A DNA stretch of 64,000 nucleotides, taken from assembly GCA_024636215.1 (NCBI GenBank), contig JAGXHL010000070.1:19198-83197 (forward strand), in the 5' to 3' direction. A program made the position numbers and the translations under genes. Source of the stretch: Deltaproteobacteria bacterium. Its GTDB lineage: Bacteria; Desulfobacterota; Desulfuromonadia; Desulfuromonadales; BM103. Positions 18,165-25,964 of this stretch are shown in pieces; position 1 is the stretch's first letter, and each line of letters opens with the position of its first letter. The notes beneath the pieces were generated by a model. That model was not told the origin of the DNA, searched no databases, and saw only the letters and a list, made by a program, of their open reading frames with translations.

Positions 18165-18199
18165 AAGGCCCTGCATCCAATCAATGCGGGGCCTTTTTT
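18165..18199 (+). terminator. Intrinsic terminator after the IclR gene
   Basis: AAGGCCCTGCAT pairs with ATGCGGGGCCTT around a 7-base loop, and the 3' arm runs into TTTTTT. It lies 24 bp after the IclR stop. Confidence 0.85.
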
Positions 18200-18311
18200 G
18201 TATAAGGCCTCCAGCCGTATAACGCCTCCTGCCGTGATTGACACGCAGACCTTGAATGCTATGATGATAACGAATATTTCCTAACAAAACAAGGTACTTA
18301 AAAGGAACTAA

Positions 18312-19160
18312 ATGACAGAGGGAACGGAACATTTCGATCAATCGGAAACCAATCCTGACTGCCTGACCCTGCGCCGGTTTGCGCAAGCCCAAGGCGTATC
18401 AGATCCGGCGGACCTGCCCTTTATGTTCCGGCCGCCAGGAGCTAAAAGTGCCGCCCTGCTGGTGCATGGTTTTACGGGGAGCCCTTGGGAAATGCGTTTG
18501 CTCGGCGAGGAACTGGCTGTTGCCGGCGTTGCCAGTCTCGCCGTTCGTTTACCAGGTCACGGCACCTCACCGGAAGATCTCGCTAAAAGATCCTGGGAAG
18601 AATGGCACGATGCCGTTCAGGAAGGCTACAAACTCCTGAGCAAGAACTACTCATCCATTTACGGTATGGGTATGAGTACAGGTTGCCTGTTACTGCTCGT
18701 CGCGGCCAGAACAAGCCCGATGAACGGACTGGTTCTCTTCTCTCCCTACCTGCGGGTGCTGCACTGGCTGGCACCTTATGCCGGGGGATTAAAATGGCTT
18801 CGTCCCTACCACGTCAAGCCGGAAGAGGAAAGCTCCCACGAACGCTATTACCGGCGCAGACCGGTTGCCGGCGTCCACCAGATCAACCGTCTGATAAAAA
18901 ACGTACGTCGCCACCTTCCACACATAACCTGCCCGGTTCTGGCTTTCAATGGTGAAGGCGATCAAACCGTTGACATTGACAGTGGCCGTGAATTGATCGC
19001 CGGGATGGCCAGCAAAACAAAGGACTACAGACGTTACGGCAGCAACGTGCCCCATGTACTGACCCGCGAAGACAATCCCTGCCGAGCTGAGATGTTTGCC
19101 CGGACGCTGTTTTTTATTCAGAAGCTCGAAGAGCCTGAGACTCTGGTTTTGACGAGATAG
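18312..19160 (+). CDS. Alpha/beta hydrolase, carboxylesterase-like
   Basis: A 282-residue cytoplasmic hydrolase. The oxyanion-hole motif is LVHGFTGSPWEM, and the nucleophile elbow is GMGMSTGCLL (GxSxG with Ser near 120). The acid and His appear to lie in NGEGDQTVD and NVPHVLTRED near the C-terminus. It resembles monoacylglycerol lipase/carboxylesterase-type enzymes. An AAAGGA ribosome site precedes ATG 18312. Its last 43 bp overlap the convergent coaE gene. Confidence 0.83.
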   Translation: MTEGTEHFDQSETNPDCLTLRRFAQAQGVSDPADLPFMFRPPGAKSAALLVHGFTGSPWEMRLLGEELAVAGVASLAVRLPGHGTSPEDLAKRSWEEWHDAVQEGYKLLSKNYSSIYGMGMSTGCLLLLVAARTSPMNGLVLFSPYLRVLHWLAPYAGGLKWLRPYHVKPEEESSHERYYRRRPVAGVHQINRLIKNVRRHLPHITCPVLAFNGEGDQTVDIDSGRELIAGMASKTKDYRRYGSNVPHVLTREDNPCRAEMFARTLFFIQKLEEPETLVLTR

Positions 19161-19735
19161 TGATACAGAGACGTCACCGCATGACGGGTTTGCTCCGGCG
19201 AACCAGAGTTATCTATCACGAAGTCGGCCTTTTGCACCTTATCTGCCTGAGGCCATTGAGCAGCAATCCTCTGCCTGGCCTCCAGCTCATTTAACTCGTC
19301 CCTGCGCATGAGTCGTTCCACTTGCAGGACAGGGTCAACCAATACAACCAGAACCCGGTCTACCCGGCTCTCGGCGCCAGCTTCAAAGAGCAGCGGAGCC
19401 TCGTATACAATCAGGTCATGTGGTGAGTTGCGCAACTCCGTCAGGCGGCATTCGGCAAGATGAGCAATCGCGGGATGAGTGATTGATTCAAGGCGGCGTC
19501 TTGCCAAAGGATCGGCAAAAACCTTTTCTGCGACCACCTCACGGTTCAGACTACCTCCTGCCGTCAGGATGTCCGAGCCAAAGGCTGCCACCAGCTTTGC
19601 CAGCGTCGGGCTGCCCGGGTTCACGATCTCCCTGGCGAGAAGATCAGCACTGACCAGATTAGCGCCACATGTCACGAAAGTATCGGCAACGAAACTTTTC
19701 CCGGAAGCGATACTGCCGGTAAGGCCAAGAACCAT
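19118..19735 (-). CDS. coaE: Dephospho-CoA kinase CoaE
   Basis: A 205-residue P-loop kinase catalysing the last step of CoA synthesis (phosphorylation of dephospho-CoA). Walker A is GLTGSIASGKS (residues 4-14), with SADLLAREIV, YEAPLLFEAGAE and VIDNSGSPEQT as family motifs. A GGAGAGG ribosome site lies 8 bases before the ATG. The 3' end overlaps the convergent esterase gene by 43 bp, so the two transcripts would be complementary there. Confidence 0.93.
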   Translation of the reverse strand: MVLGLTGSIASGKSFVADTFVTCGANLVSADLLAREIVNPGSPTLAKLVAAFGSDILTAGGSLNREVVAEKVFADPLARRRLESITHPAIAHLAECRLTELRNSPHDLIVYEAPLLFEAGAESRVDRVLVVLVDPVLQVERLMRRDELNELEARQRIAAQWPQADKVQKADFVIDNSGSPEQTRHAVTSLYHYLVKTRVSGSSSF

Positions 19736-19784
19736 AATTCGTACCTCTCCAGAAAAACTGCTTAAATGACCATCCTGAGTCTGG

Positions 19785-19915
19785 ACTATTCAACCGGGTC
19801 GCAGACAATCCGTAGGATGCGGTGAACATCGTAAACCGCATCATTCCCCGGACCGATGCGGTTCGTACCTCACCACATCCTACCCTCTGCCGGTCCCTCG
19901 CTGGCGACAGACGCC
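19785..19915 (+). repeat. MITE-like palindromic repeat, copy A
   Basis: The core at 19812-19883 starts GTAGGATGCGGTGA and ends TCACCACATCCTAC, forming terminal inverted repeats. Internal arms (AACCGCATC and GATGCGGTT) give a second stem. A reverse-oriented copy at 59196-59323 has a core that differs at only about four positions, and the similarity extends into the flanks on both sides (for example GGTCGCAGACAA and TGGCGACAGAC). No reading frame is inside. The remainder of the 455-bp gap between coaE and the HEAT gene (19736-20190) shows no gene. Confidence 0.85.
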
Positions 19916-20190
19916 CTTACCGCAGGAACCACAATCCCCCGCCAGAAAAGTCAGAGGAACTGTTACCCTGAATCTTCAGGGACAAGGATATCACGACATT
20001 TCCCAGCAGTCGCCAGCAAAAAATATTACCTGTTGGCAGGTTAAAGACCCGGAGCAGAGACCAGCGGCAGAAACAGCCTCGGCGCAACAACCTCGGGACT
20101 GGTCAAAACAATTAAAATCATTTAGAATGCAGTGAGGTTTTGCACCCCTCACCAACCCAGACTTGAAGGATCAACACCGGACCCCTGAAT

Positions 20191-21762
20191 ATGGAAAAGT
20201 CCAACGAACTCCATAACCTGATCGCAACCGCCCTCACCGGAGTCGTTAAGCAGATCAAAGCCGTCAGGTACTACCCTGCCAAACACCCGGCCTTGCAGGC
20301 TGCAGCGCAGGAGAGTCTGCGCAGTTTCGAACCAATCCTTGGTGGCGGCAGCCACCTCTCGCTGACAATTCGCAAAGAAGGCTTCCTTTTTGATGACAGC
20401 CCGGTCGCAAAAAACAACCAGGTGTTATCACAGCTGGCAACATTCTGTTTCGCCCGGAGAATTCAGCACCTGACCTTTCTGGCCGACCTCAATAGCAGCG
20501 ACCTGCATCACTTTGTCCACTACCTTCTGCTCGACCCACGGGAACTACAGAGGCAGGGCGGGATTCAGTCAATCCTTGAAAAAGCCCGGCTGACCACAAT
20601 CTGGACCAATATCCGCGATCTGGATGACATTCTGGTACGACGGCAGGACATTGAAGCTTTACCTGAAGATCCGGCTTTTGATCCAGCGGCAGTACTCACC
20701 AGCGGTGAGGATTTGGATGAAGGTCAGGCTCAGGCAGAAGCAATAACCCTGGAAAAGCTGTTGACAGAAATGGCGCAGGAGTCCAATGACAGCCGCTTTC
20801 AGAAGTCTCTGCAGGAACTGATTCCCCTGCTCAGATTACAACTCAAGGACGAACATCGGCCCCTGGTCCTGAGAGCGTTCCTCCTCCTCTGCCGGTGTGC
20901 CACGGACAAACAGTACTCAGAAGAGCGCAGGCAAAACGCCATGCTGGGGCTTGGCCAATTATCCACCGATGCAACCACCGACTTTCTGGTTGCATATCTG
21001 GTAGATGAAGCGACCGAGCAGAAAACCCGCACCACACTTATTCAGGTGCTGGCCTTTATGGGCAGTAAAATCACAAAGCGGCTGATGGAAAGACTGGCCG
21101 ATGAAAGATCCGCACCAAAACGTAAACTGCTTAACGAGACTCTGGTCCGCAGCGGCCCGACGGCCCTGCCGGTCATCAATGAATACCTCAGTGACGATCG
21201 CTGGTTCGTGGTGCGAAATGCCGTTGCCATCCTCGGCGACATTCGCAGCCAGGAATCTCTGGCTGAACTCACCCTGCTGCTGCAACATGATGACCTTCGC
21301 GTCCGAAGGGAAACCATTCGTGCCCTGACCAGGATTGGCGGTAAACGAGCCATAAAGATTCTTCTGCAGACTGCGGCTTCAGACGATCAGGAACTACGGC
21401 GTCAGGCCATACTTTCATTGGGGGCGATGCGTGCAGCAGTGGCGGCTCCGATTTTGCTGTCGCTTTTAAACCAAAAGGACTGGAGTCAACGTGGCATTGA
21501 CCTTAAAAAGGATGCCATTCGCGCGCTCGGTGAAATTCGTGAACCCGAAGCCGTACCGGAGCTGGTGAAGATCATCGAAAAAAGGTGTTGGCTACACAGG
21601 AAGCTGAACGACGAATTACGCGTCGCTGCGGCAACAGCCCTTGGCGACCTGGCAGAAGAGAATACACGGGCCGTTTTGGAAAAAGCGACCAATGACAAGT
21701 CAAAGGCTGTCGCCCGGGCGGCAGCTCAGGCCCTCATGCAGATGGACAAGGCAAGCACATGA
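20191..21762 (+). CDS. HEAT-repeat protein with N-terminal domain shared with the HD-GYP protein
   Basis: A 523-residue soluble protein. The first ~110 residues (IKAVRYYPAKHPAL, then IRKEGFLFDDSPV) resemble the N-terminus of the next gene (IKGLRLYSVNHPAT, then LVEGTLFVEDHLF). From about residue 190 to the end there are repeated paired helices of HEAT/PBS-lyase type (DDRWFVVRNAVAILGDI, HDDLRVRRETIRALTRI, DQELRRQAILSLGAM, SKAVARAAAQALMQM). Such repeats serve as protein-binding scaffolds. Its stop overlaps the next start (ATGA), so the two are coupled and probably act together. No catalytic motif is seen. Confidence 0.85.
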   Translation: MEKSNELHNLIATALTGVVKQIKAVRYYPAKHPALQAAAQESLRSFEPILGGGSHLSLTIRKEGFLFDDSPVAKNNQVLSQLATFCFARRIQHLTFLADLNSSDLHHFVHYLLLDPRELQRQGGIQSILEKARLTTIWTNIRDLDDILVRRQDIEALPEDPAFDPAAVLTSGEDLDEGQAQAEAITLEKLLTEMAQESNDSRFQKSLQELIPLLRLQLKDEHRPLVLRAFLLLCRCATDKQYSEERRQNAMLGLGQLSTDATTDFLVAYLVDEATEQKTRTTLIQVLAFMGSKITKRLMERLADERSAPKRKLLNETLVRSGPTALPVINEYLSDDRWFVVRNAVAILGDIRSQESLAELTLLLQHDDLRVRRETIRALTRIGGKRAIKILLQTAASDDQELRRQAILSLGAMRAAVAAPILLSLLNQKDWSQRGIDLKKDAIRALGEIREPEAVPELVKIIEKRCWLHRKLNDELRVAAATALGDLAEENTRAVLEKATNDKSKAVARAAAQALMQMDKAST

Positions 21763-23096
21763 ACGTTGATGATATAAAACAGGTCGTACAGGTTCTGGCA
21801 GCAGCCATCAAGGGCTTGCGTCTCTACTCTGTCAATCACCCCGCCACTGTCAGGCAGGTTGAATCCCTGCAAAACGGCCTGTTCGGTTTATTGCAACACA
21901 AAAAGTTGATTAAGATGGGGCTTGTGGAGGGGACTCTTTTTGTTGAAGACCACCTCTTCATGGATGAATTCCCGGCGGCGGACGAACTTGCCGCGCTCCT
22001 CGAATCCCGTGAGCTGATCGGCTTTGAGTTCATGGCCGGACTCTCGGCCATTGAGATTCAGGCGTTATTGAATCTGATTCACTCTGGAGGCGGCAAAGGC
22101 CAGGATTTCGCGGATGCGCTGATTTCACAAGGGGTCAAAAAGATTCGCGCGGTCGCTGCTGAAGACGATGATGACGATCAAAAGCCGCGCAAGGTCTATC
22201 GCAAAGCCCTCAAGGTCGTCGATCAGATTTTCCAGGATGTTCGCATGGGGGAAATCCCCTCTTCGGACGAAGCCATCAATGTCGTCAAGAGCATGGCCCA
22301 GCTGACCATGACCGAGCCCCATGCCATGATGGCTCTGTCGATGCTCAAAGATTACGACAATTACACCTTCACCCATTCGGTCAATGTCTCGGTGCTGGCC
22401 CTTGCAGTCGGCAGAGCTTGCAACATCACCGATGAACAACTGAAGACCCTGGGGCTGGGTGGTCTGTTGCACGACCTGGGAAAACTGCGGGTTGATGTCG
22501 ATATCATCACCAAGCCCGGCCGCCTGACCGATGCCGAATTTGATGCGATCAAGGAACATCCGGGGTTCGGGGCCGAAATCATCAAGGAAATGGAAGAGGT
22601 CACCCCGGAAGTCATGCAGATTGTCCTCGGTCATCACATGCGCTACGACCGTTCAGGCTACCCCTCCGACGCAGCCGGCAACATCGTTTCCCCCCTGGTG
22701 GAGATGGCGGCCATTGCCGACGCCTACGACGCAATGACCACCCTGCGTTCATACCAGCGGCCGTTTACACCACGCAAGGCGATTGCACGTCTTAAAGAGA
22801 TCTCAGGCTCTTCACTGCACCCGGAATTTGTCTTGCACTTCGTTGACTCCCTCGGTGCCTACCCGGTTGGCAGCCTGGTCCGCCTCGACAACAACGAAAT
22901 CGGCCTGGTCACCAAGGTCGACACCAAAGATACCAGTCTGGTCGACATCAAAATTCTGTTCAGTCCTGCCGGTATACTTCTCGAAGAACCTTTCATGATG
23001 CAACTGCGGCCCAATCAGCCGAGACGAATTATCGCCGAAGTCGACCCGCAGACAAAAGGTCTCGATGTAACAGACTTTTTCGATCTGGACTCCTGA
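21759..23096 (+). CDS. HD-GYP domain protein, probable cyclic di-GMP phosphodiesterase
   Basis: A 445-residue protein. Residues 1-110 form a domain shared with the upstream HEAT protein. After an acidic linker (EDDDDDQ, about 135-141), the HD-GYP domain spans about 190-365: THSVNVSVLAL, LLHDLGKLRV (HD at 238-239), EHPGFGAEII, HHMRYDRSGYP (292-302) and ADAYDAMT. The GYP signature reads R-S-G-Y-P instead of G-x-G-Y-P, a small change at one residue. It should degrade c-di-GMP. The C-terminal ~75 residues (GSLVRLDNNEIGLV) are a small beta-rich extension seen in related proteins. Confidence 0.9.
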   Translation: MNVDDIKQVVQVLAAAIKGLRLYSVNHPATVRQVESLQNGLFGLLQHKKLIKMGLVEGTLFVEDHLFMDEFPAADELAALLESRELIGFEFMAGLSAIEIQALLNLIHSGGGKGQDFADALISQGVKKIRAVAAEDDDDDQKPRKVYRKALKVVDQIFQDVRMGEIPSSDEAINVVKSMAQLTMTEPHAMMALSMLKDYDNYTFTHSVNVSVLALAVGRACNITDEQLKTLGLGGLLHDLGKLRVDVDIITKPGRLTDAEFDAIKEHPGFGAEIIKEMEEVTPEVMQIVLGHHMRYDRSGYPSDAAGNIVSPLVEMAAIADAYDAMTTLRSYQRPFTPRKAIARLKEISGSSLHPEFVLHFVDSLGAYPVGSLVRLDNNEIGLVTKVDTKDTSLVDIKILFSPAGILLEEPFMMQLRPNQPRRIIAEVDPQTKGLDVTDFFDLDS

Positions 23097-23101
23097 AAAA
23101 T

Positions 23102-23133
23102 CAAGGGCCGGAAGTCTTATCTTCCGGCCCTTG
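23102..23133. terminator. Terminator hairpin between convergent genes
   Basis: A perfect 13-bp stem, CAAGGGCCGGAAG / CTTCCGGCCCTTG, with a 6-base loop, just after the HD-GYP stop. The minus strand has ATTTTTC after the stem; the plus strand has only a weak T run. It is probably bidirectional, stopping the HD-GYP and the small HEAT transcripts. Confidence 0.8.
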
Positions 23134-23174
23134 CTCTAAATACTCACCAGCCCCAGCGACCGGCACCGCATCAA

Positions 23175-23750
23175 TCAACCTTTCAGCGGCAGCTCGCTTA
23201 ACGCCTCGACAGCTGCGACCCGTACTTTGGCCCGGCCATCTTTAGTCAACTTTGCAAGCGGTTCAACACTGTCGGGGGAACCGATTGAACCAAGCGATCT
23301 TGCAGCACTCGCCACCAGCTGCTCATCATCATCGGCCAACAGGGGGACGAGATAGGGAGCAAGACGAACATCATCAAAGTGGCCAAGAGCTTCAGCAGTA
23401 TGAACTCGCACCGCAGGCGATGAGTCCTTGAGGTGTTTGACCAGACTGCTCAGTGACTTGGGATGAGCTTTTACACCCAGCACCTGAATCGCTGCCCCCC
23501 GGATATCAGCGTCCGGATCTTTCAGCAAGCCGATCAGGTGCGGAAACACATCCATCGACTTAACATTCTCCATGGCAAAAATCGCCTTGACCCGCTGGCC
23601 ACGTTTATCTGATTTAAGCTCCTGAATAATCTGCTGTAGATCTTGAAACGATTCAAGGCGTTCAAGCGCGGCAGCCGCGGCAGTACGAACCTCCTCCTCG
23701 GAATCATTCAGTAGTTCAATGAGCAGGTTGCGTCTTTGCTCGAGCAACAT
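23175..23750 (-). CDS. Small HEAT-repeat protein
   Basis: A 191-residue protein built almost entirely of HEAT/PBS-lyase-type helical repeats (DSEEEVRTAAAAALERL, DPDADIRGAAIQVLGV, DSSPAVRVHTAEALGHF, DDEQLVASAARSLGSI, GRAKVRVAAVEALSEL). No enzyme motif, leader or membrane helix is seen. The frame is open further upstream into the 3' end of ssb, but in low-complexity sequence, so ATG 23750, with a GGGGA element before it, is preferred. It is convergent with the HEAT/HD-GYP operon and might belong to the same scaffold system. Confidence 0.8.
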   Translation of the reverse strand: MLLEQRRNLLIELLNDSEEEVRTAAAAALERLESFQDLQQIIQELKSDKRGQRVKAIFAMENVKSMDVFPHLIGLLKDPDADIRGAAIQVLGVKAHPKSLSSLVKHLKDSSPAVRVHTAEALGHFDDVRLAPYLVPLLADDDEQLVASAARSLGSIGSPDSVEPLAKLTKDGRAKVRVAAVEALSELPLKG

Positions 23751-23889
23751 AAAAATCCCCACACAGAAAATTAGCAGGTTCAAAGTTACCAGAAACTTAC
23801 TGGCGGCGCAAACACGAAAAGCGGCAGAAACAACAACGGACAGAGCTTGAAAAGCCCTGCCCGAAGGATGCGTTCCCTGGAGGTCTTCC

Positions 23890-24363
23890 TCAAAACGGGA
23901 TATCGTCATCGGGATTGAACGGCGGTTCCTGCGGAGCAGAGGAGTAATTCTCCGACGGGCTGGTCGATCGCCCGCTGCCGCTACTGCTGCCGCTACTGCT
24001 GCCGCCACTGCTACCGCTACCGCCACCCTGCTCCCCGGCGCGACCGAGCATCTGCATCTCGTTGACAACAATCTCGGAGATATAACGTTTGTTACCATCG
24101 CGATCATCGTAAGAGCGGTTCTGGATGCGGCCTTCTACGTAGATCTGCTTGCCCTTGGTCAGGTACTTGCCGCAGATCTCGGCCAAACCGGCCCAGACCA
24201 CTATGTTGTGCCACTCGGTACGCTCCTGCTGCTCGCCTTGCTTATTTTTAAAACGATCCGTTGTTGCCAGAGAGAAGGTACAGACCGCCGTTCCCGACGG
24301 AGTGTAGCGCAGCTCAGGGTCTTTTCCCAGGTTCCCTACCAGAATAGCTTTGTTGACTGACAT
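23890..24363 (-). CDS. ssb: Single-stranded DNA-binding protein
   Basis: A 157-residue protein: OB fold in residues 1-105 (NKAILVGNLGKDPELRYTPSG, TEWHNIVVW, KQIYVEGRIQNRSYDD), then a Gly/Ser-rich flexible linker, then the acidic tip DDDIPF that recruits replication and repair proteins. The start at 24363 has a GGAGGAAA ribosome site. The next island on this side is a Wadjet defence operon on the same strand, about 390 bp upstream of ssb. Confidence 0.96.
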   Translation of the reverse strand: MSVNKAILVGNLGKDPELRYTPSGTAVCTFSLATTDRFKNKQGEQQERTEWHNIVVWAGLAEICGKYLTKGKQIYVEGRIQNRSYDDRDGNKRYISEIVVNEMQMLGRAGEQGGGSGSSGGSSSGSSSGSGRSTSPSENYSSAPQEPPFNPDDDIPF

Positions 24364-24387
24364 AAATTTCCTCCATTGCATTGCCTG

Positions 24388-24468
24388 GTGACAATTAAAT
24401 TTGTCACTCAGCTAAAAGAATTTGCCAATTGCCAAGAGAGTTTGTCAGTGGTTAAAAGAATTTGTCAC
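24388..24468. repeat. Repeat cluster at the edge of the defence island, possible IS21-type end remnant
   Basis: GTGACAA at 24388-24394 is inverted as TTGTCAC at 24401-24407. The exact 12-mer TAAAAGAATTTG occurs at 24413 and again at 24453 (40-bp spacing), each followed by a GCCA or TCAC variant of the same motif. Spaced short repeats like this resemble the terminal repeats of IS21-family elements, but no transposase is present. The remainder of the 24364-24749 gap has no recognisable gene. Confidence 0.35.
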
Positions 24469-24749
24469 CGACGCAAAATTCAGCTCAGCTGGCCATTAAC
24501 TTGATTAATTGCTAACACGCCCCCCCAGGTACCTGAAGCTAAATGTCCATTCACCCGGATAGCGTTTTTAAACTCTCAGCATCATACACGCTGAAGCATA
24601 TGACTTAAAGTCAAATTTGGTTATCTTACCAAAATTGAGTCTAGCCGATTGTGAGGCCAGTGGCCATCAAAGAGTGCACATTGTAAAACCTTACAAAGGG
24701 ACTATCCGGCGCAACCCTGCACGTAAAACTTTACTCTATTCAGTCACTC

Positions 24750-25964
24750 TCAAAGCTTACATCCTCCCCGTGTCAGGACGGTCAAAGCGTCACAGACCAC
24801 CTGAAAGGGTATCCTCTCCTGCTCGATGCGCATGCCTTCACAATCACCTCCATTTAGCAATCTAGAATAAGCAACTTTTTCTTCAGGGGTCAGATTAGCA
24901 AGGGCGTCGACGCAGCAGGTATCGACCGGTTCTGCACCAGCGATAGATCTATGCCGGTCGATATCACAACTGGACATCAGTATGGACTCCACATGAGGCA
25001 GTTTGCCCCGTAGCATGGACAAGATTCCATAACCGTGGGAATCAATGTCTCCCCAATAGACAACTCTCTTCTCTTTGAGCCAGGCAGCCTCTGCGATATC
25101 ACTAACACCATAACCTAGACCGAAAACGACGATCCCCCCAACGTACGGGGGAAAGGCAAGACCGTTCACCTTGTTCTCCGTCACAAAGACGGTGTGACAA
25201 CCTGGGATGTCATGCTCAGCAAACTCACTCAAGGGGATACTGATATCCCGGTACACCGAACCGGCAAGAATTGATTCGTCGAGAATGCGATACCGGATAA
25301 CTGGTTCGTTATAGAGAAACCCAAAGCGCCTCTCAAATCCATATTTCGACAACCCTGTTATCGATGCATCGTAGGCATTCTCTGGCAGGGATTGCGTCAA
25401 GACGTCGGAAAGGATGCTACGCTTGGCCTCGAAGAACTTAGTATCGACCCCCTGAAGAATTATCTGCCTGAGATAGATATCAGGCCTTGGGTTGGCTTGA
25501 ACAAATGTACACACGTCCAGGATTTTGCCCCAATCGTCAAGATGAGGAATAGCCTTCATGGGATTATTCACCAGCCATGAAACCACCGCAGGATTTCGTT
25601 CCTTCGTTACATCAAGAACCGCTTGAAATGACTCGAGTTCTTTGTGTTTTCCGATAAAGCGTGCAAGATCCTCCGGTGTGTCAAAGCGGATATCGCTGGG
25701 CAGGTTTTGACGCCCAAGCTTGCGATGATTGACCTCAGAAAACTCGACGGTAAAACCAAACCCTGCCGCCTCTTTTGAGACCGCGTTGAGTTCGGTAAGC
25801 CATCGTTGCACTTCAGCAAACGAATCAACCGCGTGCTGACCGCCAGTTTTCTTAAATCGCAACCGAAGCGGGAATTCAGGTACGCCTGCCACAGCACCGC
25901 GTATGACATCACCACTATTCCACGCCTTACTGGCAATTTTTTTGATTTCAGAAACACTGATCAT
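24750..25964 (-). CDS. jetD: Wadjet nuclease subunit JetD
   Basis: A 404-residue protein: an N-terminal DUF3322 arm (about 1-190) and a C-terminal DUF2220 Toprim-like domain (about 200-400). Toprim acidic residues are visible: Glu263 in VTENKVNG, and Asp306/Asp308 in WGDIDSHGYG. In type I Wadjet, JetD is the topoisomerase VI-like nuclease that cuts circular DNA after the JetABC SMC complex has extruded it. Its ATG overlaps the jetC stop (ATGA), indicating coupling. It is the last gene of the operon. Confidence 0.93.
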   Translation of the reverse strand: MISVSEIKKIASKAWNSGDVIRGAVAGVPEFPLRLRFKKTGGQHAVDSFAEVQRWLTELNAVSKEAAGFGFTVEFSEVNHRKLGRQNLPSDIRFDTPEDLARFIGKHKELESFQAVLDVTKERNPAVVSWLVNNPMKAIPHLDDWGKILDVCTFVQANPRPDIYLRQIILQGVDTKFFEAKRSILSDVLTQSLPENAYDASITGLSKYGFERRFGFLYNEPVIRYRILDESILAGSVYRDISIPLSEFAEHDIPGCHTVFVTENKVNGLAFPPYVGGIVVFGLGYGVSDIAEAAWLKEKRVVYWGDIDSHGYGILSMLRGKLPHVESILMSSCDIDRHRSIAGAEPVDTCCVDALANLTPEEKVAYSRLLNGGDCEGMRIEQERIPFQVVCDALTVLTRGGCKL

